Below are positions 45,191-53,495 of a stretch of DNA of 64,000 bases, piece after piece. Every line of letters begins with the position of its first letter. Position 1 is the first letter of the stretch. Location: positions 2,623,894-2,687,893 of the forward strand of contig CP076040.1 in the NCBI GenBank assembly GCA_014529675.2, in the 5' to 3' direction. A program made the translations under genes and the position numbers. The DNA is from Opitutia bacterium ISCC 52. Its GTDB lineage: Bacteria > Verrucomicrobiota > Verrucomicrobiia > Opitutales > UBA2995. Under the pieces are notes generated by a model. It ran no database searches and was not told where the DNA came from. It worked only from the letters and a program-made list of their open reading frames with translations.

Positions 45191-46075
45191 ATGCATAGAC
45201 GTACTTTTCTCAAATCTACCTTGGCAGCCTCACTTGCCTCATCCGCTACGATGAAAGCTTTCGCACTGGCTGAGAATAATCCATACCGCCAACAAATAGG
45301 GATCCAACTTTATACGCTGCGCAATCAGATTGCTGAAGATACAGCTGGAACCATCAAAGCAGTTGCCGAAGCCGGTTATAAACAAGTTGAGCCTTATGGC
45401 TTTCCCAATGCCGACGACATGATCAATGCCTCCAAGGATAATGGCATGAAGGTCAATTCTTCACACTTTGCCTGGGATTCGGTTACTGATCCCAATAAGG
45501 ATGGCGTTATTCCTTTCGACGATATTTTAGAAAAAGCAAAAAACCACGGTTTATCCCACCTGGTAATCCCTTACCTGCACAATCACGAACGGGAAGATTT
45601 GGATGACTATAAGCGGATGGCCAATCTGATGAATACAGCCGCTGCTAAATCTAAATCAGCAGGTATTCAGCTTTCCTACCACAACCACTCCTTCGAATAT
45701 GCTCCTCAAAAAGGAGGTAAGTCAGGCTACGATATCCTTATCGAAGAATTTTCAGACGACATGCAATTCGAGCTCGATATCTTCTGGGTAAAGCTAGGGG
45801 GTATCGATCCGGTAAAGATGATGCAAAAGCTGGAAGGACGCATTTCTCAATTGCACCTGAAAGACTTAAAAGGAGGCTTAAAGATGCCTGAGTATGACAA
45901 TGGCAAGATTCCCAAAGATGCATTCAAAGAGCTCGGCAATGGAATCATTGATATGGCTCCTGTCATTGAGGCTGCATGGGTGGCTGGTGTTGACCACTGC
46001 CATGTTGAACAAGATCAATCACCGGATCCACTCGCCAGTATTCAGACGAGCATGAAGTACTTGGCGAAACTGTAG
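45191..46075 (+). CDS. Tat-exported sugar phosphate isomerase/epimerase-type TIM barrel
   Basis: A 294-residue AP_endonuc_2/xylose-isomerase-like barrel with a twin-arginine signal (MHRRTFLKSTLAASLAS). Metal-site-type residues are visible in LSYHNHSFEYAP, FELDIFWVKLGGIDP and LHLKDLKGG. Tat export means it folds with its metal before transport and works in the periplasm, where it may epimerise or isomerise free sugars. Such exported members are frequent in Planctomycetes/Verrucomicrobia. Exact reaction unknown. Confidence 0.85.
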   Translation: MHRRTFLKSTLAASLASSATMKAFALAENNPYRQQIGIQLYTLRNQIAEDTAGTIKAVAEAGYKQVEPYGFPNADDMINASKDNGMKVNSSHFAWDSVTDPNKDGVIPFDDILEKAKNHGLSHLVIPYLHNHEREDLDDYKRMANLMNTAAAKSKSAGIQLSYHNHSFEYAPQKGGKSGYDILIEEFSDDMQFELDIFWVKLGGIDPVKMMQKLEGRISQLHLKDLKGGLKMPEYDNGKIPKDAFKELGNGIIDMAPVIEAAWVAGVDHCHVEQDQSPDPLASIQTSMKYLAKL

Positions 46076-46119
46076 GATTAGCCACGGTTAATAGACCGAG
46101 GAAATCTTAAAGCTACGTT

Positions 46120-46177
46120 CGACGCTGTATCCAGCGTCGCTACATTTTAGTTTGTAGCCACGTTCGAAAGAAGGTGG
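46120..46177. repeat. REP-like hairpin pair, left of the transposase relic
   Basis: CGACGCTG-TATC-CAGCGTCG (46120-46139) is a perfect eight-base stem; CCACGTTC-GAAA-GAAGGTGG (46158-46177) is a second stem with a GAAA loop and one G-G mismatch. Twenty-four bases from 46120 recur exactly at 46735. A further weaker copy (CGGT/ACCG in GCCACGGTTAATAGACCG) lies at 46081. Confidence 0.75.
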
Positions 46178-46217
46178 AATCAAAGTATGTCCACCGTTCA
46201 TAAACGCTCTCTTCCTC

Positions 46218-46697
46218 GTGAAACGCAAAGAAGCCTATCGAGGATTTGCATCTATTTTCTGGACTCACTCGATTGAAGAACGGAAGACCGACTGGCTAAC
46301 AGCAAACTTTCATTCCCAGTTTCGCGAATTGCTATGGCATCTCCTTTCTCGATACGACTGCATCTGTCCCATCTACCGTTTGATGCCGGATCATATTCAC
46401 CTGCTGACTACAGGAGTCAGCGCAAGAACTGATCAGCTGAAGTTCACTAGGCAACTTCGGAAAGAAACCAATACTCTAATAAAACCGATCAAACTCCAAC
46501 ATCAAGCGCACGATCATCTATTAAGAAAAGAAGAGCTTGAACAATCTGCGTTCCAAGGAGTTGCATTTTAAATCCAGGAGAATCCTGTGCGTAAAGGGTT
46601 GTATAAGGAATGGAAGAACTACGAGTTCACTAGTTGTATGTTGCCGGGTTGCTTCAGATTAGACCCTCGAGACGAGAATTATTGGGCTGTGTTCTAG
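46218..46697 (+). pseudogene. REP-associated tyrosine transposase (RAYT, Y1/IS200-like) with nonsense codon
   Basis: HUH-type single-strand transposase relic. It reads from the start at 46218 through the metal-binding RLMPDHIHLL to FQGVAF, where TAA (46569-46571) interrupts. The same frame then continues IQENPVRKGLYKEWKNYEF to TAG 46697. RAYTs carry a YIxxNPV motif here, so the stop replaces the Tyr of that motif, the presumed nucleophile. One base change (TAT/TAC to TAA) explains it. REP-like hairpins lie on both sides, the expected substrate of such an enzyme. Confidence 0.8.
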
Positions 46698-46734
46698 AAA
46701 ATTCACAACACCCTAGTAACTCGGAACTCATAGT

Positions 46735-46795
46735 CGACGCTGTATCCAGCGTCGCTACTTCACTATTCTATTAGCCACAGCCGAAAGACTGTGGC
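46735..46795. repeat. REP-like hairpin pair, right of the transposase relic
   Basis: Second copy of CGACGCTG-TATC-CAGCGTCG (46735-46754) and a hairpin GCCACAG/CTGTGGC (46774-46795). The second stem is followed by GTTTTTC and could also act as a plus-strand terminator. Confidence 0.75.
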
Positions 46796-46801
46796 GTTTT
46801 T

Positions 46802-47022
46802 CAGTCAGAGGCTCTCATGGAGATGAGATGTTGCGCTTGAGAATGGAGAGATGAAGGCGCGCACTTTTGGTGCGTAACTGAATCAAGAAATTCGAACACG
46901 CAGCATGTCGCTCCAAAGATGGGAGCAAACATTTAGCCAAGAAGGATTAAGAATCCACTCAGATTAAGCTTTCATCAGAAAAAATGAATTCCTTTGCTCC
47001 CATCTGGTGAGAGCCTCTGACT
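46802..47022. other. 221-bp element predicted to fold as a three-way junction
   Basis: Outer stem: AGTCAGAGGCTCTCA (46802-46816) pairs perfectly with TGAGAGCCTCTGACT (47008-47022), 15 bp. Arm 1: ATGTTGCGCTTGA (46827-46839) pairs with TCAAG (46883-46887) and CGCAGCAT (46899-46906), enclosing a GCAC/GTGC hairpin. Arm 2: AGATGGGAGCAAA (46917-46929) pairs perfectly with TTTGCTCCCATCT (46993-47005), enclosing GGATT-AAG-AATCC. Only short single-stranded joints remain. No coding frame. The outer right end overlaps the stop codon of the sulfatase, so on the minus strand it would be that gene's 3' UTR. Confidence 0.65.
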
Positions 47023-48628
47023 ACCTTCTTCGGTTCTCCATGAACTCCAGATACCGGTTCAAGTGCTCTTGATCGAGTTCGTCGCTATCGCCGTAACTGG
47101 CCCTAACTTCTTCGAGCTTCTTATGTAGCGCTGCCTGCACGACAGCGTATCCAGGCTGATTATACACATTGTTCATCTCTGAAGGATCCTCTTCCATGTC
47201 GTAGAGTTCCCAGTAGTCTTTATCGTGGTAAAAATGAATGAGTTTGTATTTATCAGTCCGAACTCCGTAGTGGCGCATTACGCTGTGTTCCGCTGGATAT
47301 TCGTAATAGGTATAATAAGCATGATCACGGAAGTTATCCGTCTCGCCACTCACCACACGACGAAATGATTGCCCTTGATTGTCCTCCGGAATGTCAATGC
47401 CGGCGTAATCCAAAAACGTAGCGGCAAAGTCCAAATTCTGAACCAAATGATCCAGCTTTTGGCCGGCCTTAATTTCTTTAGGGTATTTGATCAGCATCGG
47501 GGTTCGAAATGACTCATCATACATGAAGCGTTTATCAAACCATCCATGCTCACCCAGATAGAATCCTTGATCAGAAGTATAAACGACAATGGTGTTTTCA
47601 GATAAGCCATTTTCTTCTAGGTAATCTAATACTTCCCCGACTCCATCGTCGACTGACTGAATACTGCGCAGGTAGTCTTTGATGTAACGATTAAACTTCC
47701 ATTTCGCTAATGCCTCCCCTTCGAGATTAGCTGCTTTAAATTCCTCAATCAACGGATCATAGTACGCATCCCAGGCGGCCTTCTGCTCTTCATCCATTCG
47801 ATCGTAATTACGTTGAGCATATTCACGGTACTTGGTCTGAAGCTCCCCTTCATCGTCCAACATCTTCAGGTCGTAGACAACGTCCATGTGTTCGAAGATG
47901 CCCATCTCGTGATTTGCAGCAGCGGGGCGTCCTTCGTAATCATCGAAGAAATTATCCGGCAACTCGAATTCACGATCATCAAATAAAGTGAAGTATTTTT
48001 CCTCGGGCATCCAGGTACGGTGCGGAGCCTTCTGATGGTAGAGCATGAGGAAGGGTTTTTCCTTATCCCGTTTATTCTCCAACCAATCGAGCGCGATGTC
48101 GGTGGTGACCTGAGTCACATAGCCATGAATCTGAATCTTTTCACCATTCTCGATGAAGTCAGGATTGTAATAACTCCCCTGCCCCGGAAGAACGTTCGAG
48201 TAGTCAAATCCTTGAGGAAGCCCATTCAAATGGATTTTCCCAACCATCGCTGTGGTGTAACCTGCCGCCTGCAAGCTCTTGGCAAAGTTGTCCTGGTCCC
48301 AGTTAAACGGCTGAATGTTATCTACCTTCCCGTTCATGATGCTGTGCTTGCCGGTGAGCATCACCGCACGACTGGGAGCGCAAATTGAATTGGTTATGGA
48401 ACTCCGGGTAAACAAGACACCCTCGTTAGCGATACGATCAATGTTGGGCGTCTCATTCAGTCCAAAACCATAGGCACTCACCGCCTGATAGGCATGGTCA
48501 TCACTCATGATGAAAACGATATTGGGCCGAGTATCCTTGGAGGCAGTTTCTTCTTTGGGCTGACAGCCAGATAAAAGGGCCCATACTGGCAAGCAGAAGG
48601 CAACGATGCGGATCAGGTGGTTTTTCAT
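47021..48628 (-). CDS. Sulfatase lipoprotein (type I, CAPSR)
   Basis: A 535-residue S1 sulfatase. Lipobox LLSGC near residue 22 indicates an envelope lipoprotein. Metal-site RPNIVFIMSDDHAYQ (Asp pair), the formylglycine motif SICAPSRAVMLTG, GKIHLNG and YTSDQGFYLGEHGWFDKR are intact. The Cys requires conversion to formylglycine by a maturase; none is in the window. Head gene of the sulfatase region; 16 bp downstream of the next sulfatase gene and probably co-transcribed with it. Confidence 0.93.
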   Translation of the reverse strand: MKNHLIRIVAFCLPVWALLSGCQPKEETASKDTRPNIVFIMSDDHAYQAVSAYGFGLNETPNIDRIANEGVLFTRSSITNSICAPSRAVMLTGKHSIMNGKVDNIQPFNWDQDNFAKSLQAAGYTTAMVGKIHLNGLPQGFDYSNVLPGQGSYYNPDFIENGEKIQIHGYVTQVTTDIALDWLENKRDKEKPFLMLYHQKAPHRTWMPEEKYFTLFDDREFELPDNFFDDYEGRPAAANHEMGIFEHMDVVYDLKMLDDEGELQTKYREYAQRNYDRMDEEQKAAWDAYYDPLIEEFKAANLEGEALAKWKFNRYIKDYLRSIQSVDDGVGEVLDYLEENGLSENTIVVYTSDQGFYLGEHGWFDKRFMYDESFRTPMLIKYPKEIKAGQKLDHLVQNLDFAATFLDYAGIDIPEDNQGQSFRRVVSGETDNFRDHAYYTYYEYPAEHSVMRHYGVRTDKYKLIHFYHDKDYWELYDMEEDPSEMNNVYNQPGYAVVQAALHKKLEEVRASYGDSDELDQEHLNRYLEFMENRRR

Positions 48629-48644
48629 GGTTCTTAGGATAAAA

Positions 48645-50135
48645 TTATCGCCCTCGTCTTCGAACCTGAGCTTTGGCAGGAGGTTCTTTCTCGAGAAGAG
48701 CTTTCATGTAGTTCAATGCCTTAAGATCAGAAGCAGCAATATTCACTGTTTCAAGATAGTCTTTTTCGTAATCGTAGAGTTCATACAGGATGTTCCCGTT
48801 TTCATGGTTTGTCCATTCAACGATCCGGTAACGCTCATCACGCAATGCACGTCCCAGGTGAGTTCGTTTATTGTAGGCATGGTAGGCATACTCACGGATA
48901 CGCTTACCACCGTCTTTCAACACGGGCGTCATATCCAACCCGTCAATGGGTTGTGATGTTCTCGGGGCAGGTAACCCAGCGAGCGAAGCAAGCGTAGGAT
49001 AAATATCCACTGTCTCCGCCAATTGCTGAGTCATACTGCCAGCTTTCGTTACCCCTGGAGCCTTTACGATAATCGGAATCCGATTCGACTGCTCATAGTT
49101 ACTGTGCTTTGTCCAGGATCCATGATCCCCCAAGTGCCAACCATGGTCGCCCCAAAGCACCACAATCGTATCATCAGAGAAACCATGCGCTTCCAAGCCA
49201 TCTAGCACCTTACCAACTTGAGCGTCCATGTAGCTCACACTGGCATAATAGCCATGAATCAGTTGACGGGTCATGTCTTCAGGGAAGGGCTCAACAATAG
49301 GAACAGGTTTAAACGCGTTTATCTCTCCGCCCCGTTTTACAGCAAATTTGGGTGCTCCAGCAGGCGCATCTTCAAACTCGGGCATGGGCAACTCGTAACG
49401 GTCATACAGATCCCAATATTTCTTCGGTGCCGAGAATGGTAAATGAGGCCTCACAAAACCCACCGCCATAAAGAAGGGCTTGTCCTCATTTTCCTTCAAC
49501 CATCGCAGGCGATCTACGGCCGTCTCAGCCACACGAGCATCGGCATAGGCATAATCCAAAACATCAGGTGACTCCCAGGCAGCACCACGCGGACGTAACT
49601 TACCATTTTCGTCACGAGATCCCTGGTTCGTAAAGAGCCCTTCTTCGCGAGTCAGTTCACGATGATTGCTTTCAGGATCTACGTATTCGATCACTTTGTC
49701 CTTATAGTGAGGTACACTCCAGGAAGCATCGTCGTTGGTATTGCCATGCCCGATGTGAAATACCTTCCCCATGGAGTGAGCCACGTAGCCGTTATTCATG
49801 AAGTGCTGTGGCAACGTAATCGCATCCGGATACACTTCCCGAAACTGAGTGCCGAAGCTGTAAAAGCCAGTGGAGGAAGAACGACTCCCCAGCATCAGAT
49901 TGTACCGGGAAGCCATACAGACGGATTGATTGCAATAAGCACTCTCAAAACGCATCCCCTCCGAGGCGAGTCGATCTATCTGTGGAGTAACCGCAACCGA
50001 ATCACCATAGGCCCCGATCGTCGGCTTCAGATCATCGACCAAAATCAACAATACATTGGGCCGATCGGCACCGCGAAGCAGAGTGCCAATAAAACAGAGA
50101 AAAAGAAGAAACAGTGAATGGTTGTTCAAGCGCAT
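48645..50135 (-). CDS. Sulfatase (iduronate-2-sulfatase-like) with CMASR motif
   Basis: A 496-residue exported S1 sulfatase (signal ending RGA). RPNVLLILVDDLKPTIGAYG and the long GKVFHIGHGNTNDDASW, FMAVGFVRPHLPFSAPKKYW and LWGDHGWHLGDHGSWTKHS segments are like iduronate-2-sulfatases. The maturation motif reads SVCMASRYNLMLG, with Ala in place of the usual Pro, an accepted variant of C-x-(P/A)-x-R. The cytochrome gene starts divergently 135 bp away. Confidence 0.92.
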   Translation of the reverse strand: MRLNNHSLFLLFLCFIGTLLRGADRPNVLLILVDDLKPTIGAYGDSVAVTPQIDRLASEGMRFESAYCNQSVCMASRYNLMLGSRSSSTGFYSFGTQFREVYPDAITLPQHFMNNGYVAHSMGKVFHIGHGNTNDDASWSVPHYKDKVIEYVDPESNHRELTREEGLFTNQGSRDENGKLRPRGAAWESPDVLDYAYADARVAETAVDRLRWLKENEDKPFFMAVGFVRPHLPFSAPKKYWDLYDRYELPMPEFEDAPAGAPKFAVKRGGEINAFKPVPIVEPFPEDMTRQLIHGYYASVSYMDAQVGKVLDGLEAHGFSDDTIVVLWGDHGWHLGDHGSWTKHSNYEQSNRIPIIVKAPGVTKAGSMTQQLAETVDIYPTLASLAGLPAPRTSQPIDGLDMTPVLKDGGKRIREYAYHAYNKRTHLGRALRDERYRIVEWTNHENGNILYELYDYEKDYLETVNIAASDLKALNYMKALLEKEPPAKAQVRRRGR

Positions 50136-50185
50136 AGAAGTACGGGAGTAAGCATAAAAAATCTACGACCCAAGCGTCACATTCA

Positions 50186-50223
50186 AACCTAATTATTCCA
50201 AAAGGTGGTTTGACCGTTAGGTT
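50186..50223. promoter_or_regulatory. Inverted repeat AACCTAA/TTAGGTT in a divergent promoter region
   Basis: AACCTAA (50186-50192) and TTAGGTT (50217-50223) are exact complements 24 bases apart between the divergent sulfatase (start 50135) and cytochrome (start 50270) genes. It could be a shared operator. Weak evidence. Confidence 0.3.
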
Positions 50224-50269
50224 CAGACAAAATGCAAGATTGCCAACCGAGATTTTGCACACAGATTAA

Positions 50270-51352
50270 ATGAAACCCTTGATCCAATACCCTAGCCCAT
50301 TCATGCGAATTAGAAAACGCTATCTACCTTCTACAATTATAACCCTACTTCTTGGGAGTCTCCCCTCGATGGACGCAGCAGAGGACGAACTACCTGACCA
50401 CCTGGTAGAACTCGCCTGGGCTTACGCTATCACCATCACTCCTCCGCCTCCTCTTCCGGAAGACACGGTTAAACATAGTCTACCCGACACGCCTCTGACG
50501 TTTACGCGGGAAGAAATTACCGGCAAAGAGAATGGCGTTCAGTTTCAAAACGCTCCTGCCGATTGGTATCCGCAAGATCATCCAAAGATGCCGGACATTT
50601 ATGCCAAAGGAGATCCTTCAAGAAACATCATTGCTTGCGCACTCTGCCACTATCCGAATGGAAAAGGAAAAGCCGAGAACGCACCCCCTGCCGGACAGGA
50701 TGAGCTATATCTCTTCCAACAATTGATGGATTTCAAAAATGATGTGCGTCAGGGAGCGGACCCACGAAAATCAAACTACCAGCTCATGATCGATACCGCC
50801 AAAGGTATGACTGAGGAGGAAATGATGGACGTATCCGAATACATGGCCTCCATGCCATGGACAAAATGGATTGAAGTGATCGAAACTGACACCGTGCCTA
50901 AAACCTATCTTCGAGGCGGTCTTCACATTCCTATCGAAGGTGACCAAGCCGGAACCGAACCCATTGGTAAACGAATCATCGAATCCCCTGTCGATTCCTA
51001 CGGCACAGAATTTTTAAGAAATCCAAGGTCAGGTTTTGTCGCTTACGTACCACCTGGTTCTATACAAAAGGGCGCCGAGCTCGTTCTGGCAGGTGGAAGG
51101 GGTAAAACCATTCAATGCACCCTCTGCCATGGCCCTGACCTCAACGGCATCGGGAACATCCCCGGAATTGCTGCCCGTTCACCCAGCTACATGGCTCGTC
51201 AGCTCAACGATATGAAACAAGGCACCCGAAAAGGCGAAATGGCCGCACTCATGAAGCCGGTGCTACAAAATATCTCATCGGAAGACATCCTGAATATGGT
51301 GGCCTACCTGGCGTCACTCCCTGCTCCACCACCCTCATGGGAACAGAACTAG
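50270..51352 (+). CDS. Exported dihaem cytochrome c
   Basis: A 360-residue protein with an N-terminal signal (LPSTIITLLLGSLPSMDA) and two class I-type haem sites, IIACALCHYPNGKG and TIQCTLCHGPDLNGIG. Downstream Met ligands are possible in EEEMMDVSEYMASMPW and AALMKPVL. Each cytochrome domain has about 100 residues. The proline-rich stretch TPPPPLPEDT after the signal may be a linker. Periplasmic electron transfer; partner unknown. It lies between sulfatase genes, transcribed the other way. Confidence 0.9.
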   Translation: MKPLIQYPSPFMRIRKRYLPSTIITLLLGSLPSMDAAEDELPDHLVELAWAYAITITPPPPLPEDTVKHSLPDTPLTFTREEITGKENGVQFQNAPADWYPQDHPKMPDIYAKGDPSRNIIACALCHYPNGKGKAENAPPAGQDELYLFQQLMDFKNDVRQGADPRKSNYQLMIDTAKGMTEEEMMDVSEYMASMPWTKWIEVIETDTVPKTYLRGGLHIPIEGDQAGTEPIGKRIIESPVDSYGTEFLRNPRSGFVAYVPPGSIQKGAELVLAGGRGKTIQCTLCHGPDLNGIGNIPGIAARSPSYMARQLNDMKQGTRKGEMAALMKPVLQNISSEDILNMVAYLASLPAPPPSWEQN

Positions 51353-51518
51353 AAAAGGAAATTTCTCCATTTAGGCAGTCAAAAAAGAGTTTATTAGAAA
51401 CAACACGATCTTTCTGAATGTTGCCCTGAGCCATTTCACTCCAAGGCTCATAAGAAATTACCAACCTCTCTCTAAGACCAAATACTGCAGCTAAGTTTAC
51501 AGTGGCCTAATTTCCTTC

Positions 51519-52613
51519 ATGCAGCTCAAAACCAAAATCAAGCTCTTCGGCTTAGTTGTGGCCCTTGGCATACTGGGCATGAGCTTCGCATATGTATTTA
51601 AGGGGGAAATCATTCATACGCTGAAGCTTGGAGTTCGTATCAGCAGTTTCAATATCCCAGGAGGAGTTGTTCTGTTTGATAAAAGTAAGGTCGGTGAACC
51701 ATTTGAAATCACCGGTGTAGTTGGGAGACGAGCAGATTTGATAAAAGGATCAATGGTTCCAAGAAACTCTAATTACGCTCCAATTGAATGGGAAGAGTTC
51801 GAACTTATTGAAGGATACCCAACGCGTTTTCGATGGGAAATAACGGTTCCCGATGAGCAAGAATTGTTTTTCGCCCAATCCATCAATTGGCATTCCTCCC
51901 GCATGGTAGACCCCATTCTAATGCGCCCTGCCCTAATATTCATCGTAACTGGTCAATCCAACGCATCGGGTGCTTCCGAGCACGTATCTGTATCACCTAC
52001 CGATAATGTGTATTATGGCGCATTGGGAGATAAGGGAATAAATTGGAGACCTGCACACGATCCAGGAATCCTTCACGGAAAAGGTTCCGTCTGGCCGCTA
52101 GTGGGAAACACACTTCAAGATAAACACGGAATCGCAATTGGGTTTATCAATCTTGCTGCGGGTGGAACTCAATTGGCCCATTGGATGCCGGGAGAACCGT
52201 TCTATGAGCGCCTCATTTCCGCTCTCAATCAAACACAAGCCTCCGGTCTAACCGCTGTCCTTTTGCATCAAGGCGAAAGCGATCATACTATTTCTACAGA
52301 GGACTACAAATCGGGACTTCGAAGTATCATTGATCAATCAAGATCTGAGACTGGTTGGAATGAAATTCCGTGGTTAGTTTCGACTGCGACTCTGAATGAT
52401 CACAAACTCAATGAATCAGTGAGACAGGCATAAGCTGAGATCATAGATCCTTCAGCCAAAATTTTTCCCGGCCCTAATACCGACGTGATTGGAATGGAAT
52501 TCCGAGAGACCGTCTACAACGTTCACTTCAGCCGTGAAGGTAATCTGCTCGCGGCAGATCTATGGATCGAATCGTTAGAGGGTTTTTTGAATAAAAGTCC
52601 TCTTCAGCCATAA
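51519..52613 (+). pseudogene. SGNH-type (sialate O-acetylesterase-like) carbohydrate esterase interrupted by a stop
   Basis: N-terminal membrane anchor or signal (LFGLVVALGILGMSFAYVF), then FIVTGQSNASGASE (catalytic Ser block), NLAAGGTQLAHW and LLHQGESDHT (SASA block). TAA at 52431-52433 follows VRQA, but the frame goes on without a break as AEIIDPSAKIFPGPNTD, then VHFSREGNLLAADLW, which carries the expected catalytic His, to TAA 52613. A CAA-to-TAA change is enough. Without the His the product should be inactive. An esterase among sulfatases fits an acetylated, sulfated substrate. Confidence 0.75.
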
Positions 52614-52743
52614 GCCGAATTCTCAAGCTAACTCCACACGAAGGAAGAAGCGTATAGCTTAGCTTGAAAATCCTTGAAAATAAATCCTCCAAGGTACCTT
52701 TCCACTAGTCTTCAAGACAGCTAATTAGATGTAATACCGATTC

Positions 52744-52763
52744 GGAAAAACAGTCTGTTTTCC
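52744..52763 (+). terminator. Weak hairpin, possible terminator after the esterase gene
   Basis: GGAAAA-ACAG/CTG-TTTTCC forms a stem with a one-base bulge. The T-run (ATTATTTTTTAG) comes about 15 bases later, so termination is uncertain. Confidence 0.3.
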
Positions 52764-52797
52764 ATCCATAACAATTATTTTTTAGCACTTCTGACAC

Positions 52798-53486
52798 ATG
52801 AACATTCGAGAGAAACTGTCCACCCTTCACCGCAACTTGTTATCTCCTACGACGAAGGTGAAAAACTAGGCAACATCACCAACATCTTTTTCGATAGATC
52901 CACCTGCAGGATACAAGGAGTATCGGTTGCCCCGCGATTCAGTATGAGCGAGGAAGAATCGTTCGTTTCTCTCGATTCTATTCAAAGACTGGGAAAGCAT
53001 GTCGTGATTGTTTCCGGCAAGGAAAGCCTCGAAGAACTCGCCCAGAAAACAGGAGGCAACAGCTTGAGGAACCTGAAAGGCATCAAGATCGTAACTGAGG
53101 ATGGTAAACACCTGGGAGAACTCCTGGACGTCAATGTATTTTCAAAGAGCGGTGTGATCTCCGAGATTTTACTCTATGGACCCAAGAAACTAAAAATAGA
53201 CGTCAAGAGAGACGGACTTAGCATAGGGCCCGATGCGATTATTGTTCCGGCTGAATACCAAAAACGCATCATAAATATCGATACAACGGCCGAGACCGGA
53301 TTTGTAATTCATAGAGGTAAGGCTTCCTTAACTGTAACAGAATCCATTAAGAACCTATGGGGTATGGCTGCAAAAATTCAAATACCAGAAGACTTGGAGA
53401 CGAGTGATCAACCTACCTCTACCGAAGCTAAGGAAGAAACAAGTAATCAAGAAGCCAACGGCAGAAAGCTGGTTTCCAGCAAATAA
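52798..53486 (+). pseudogene. PRC-barrel-domain protein, probably frameshifted near its start
   Basis: A PRC-barrel protein with two barrel-like parts: LVISYDEGEKLGNITNIFFD, and later GIKIVTEDGKHLGELLDVNV, followed by a Glu/Thr/Ser-rich tail. The first in-frame start is ATG 52944, but the homologous reading continues upstream to about 52836 with no start. MNIREKLSTLHRN (ATG 52798) lies in another frame and joins it if one C is restored at 52835 (AAC-CTT). The intact downstream frame would give 180 residues. Function unknown; PRC barrels often occur in photosynthetic or RNA-processing proteins (known) but here context is neutral. Confidence 0.6.
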
Positions 53487-53495
53487 ACCGATTTA

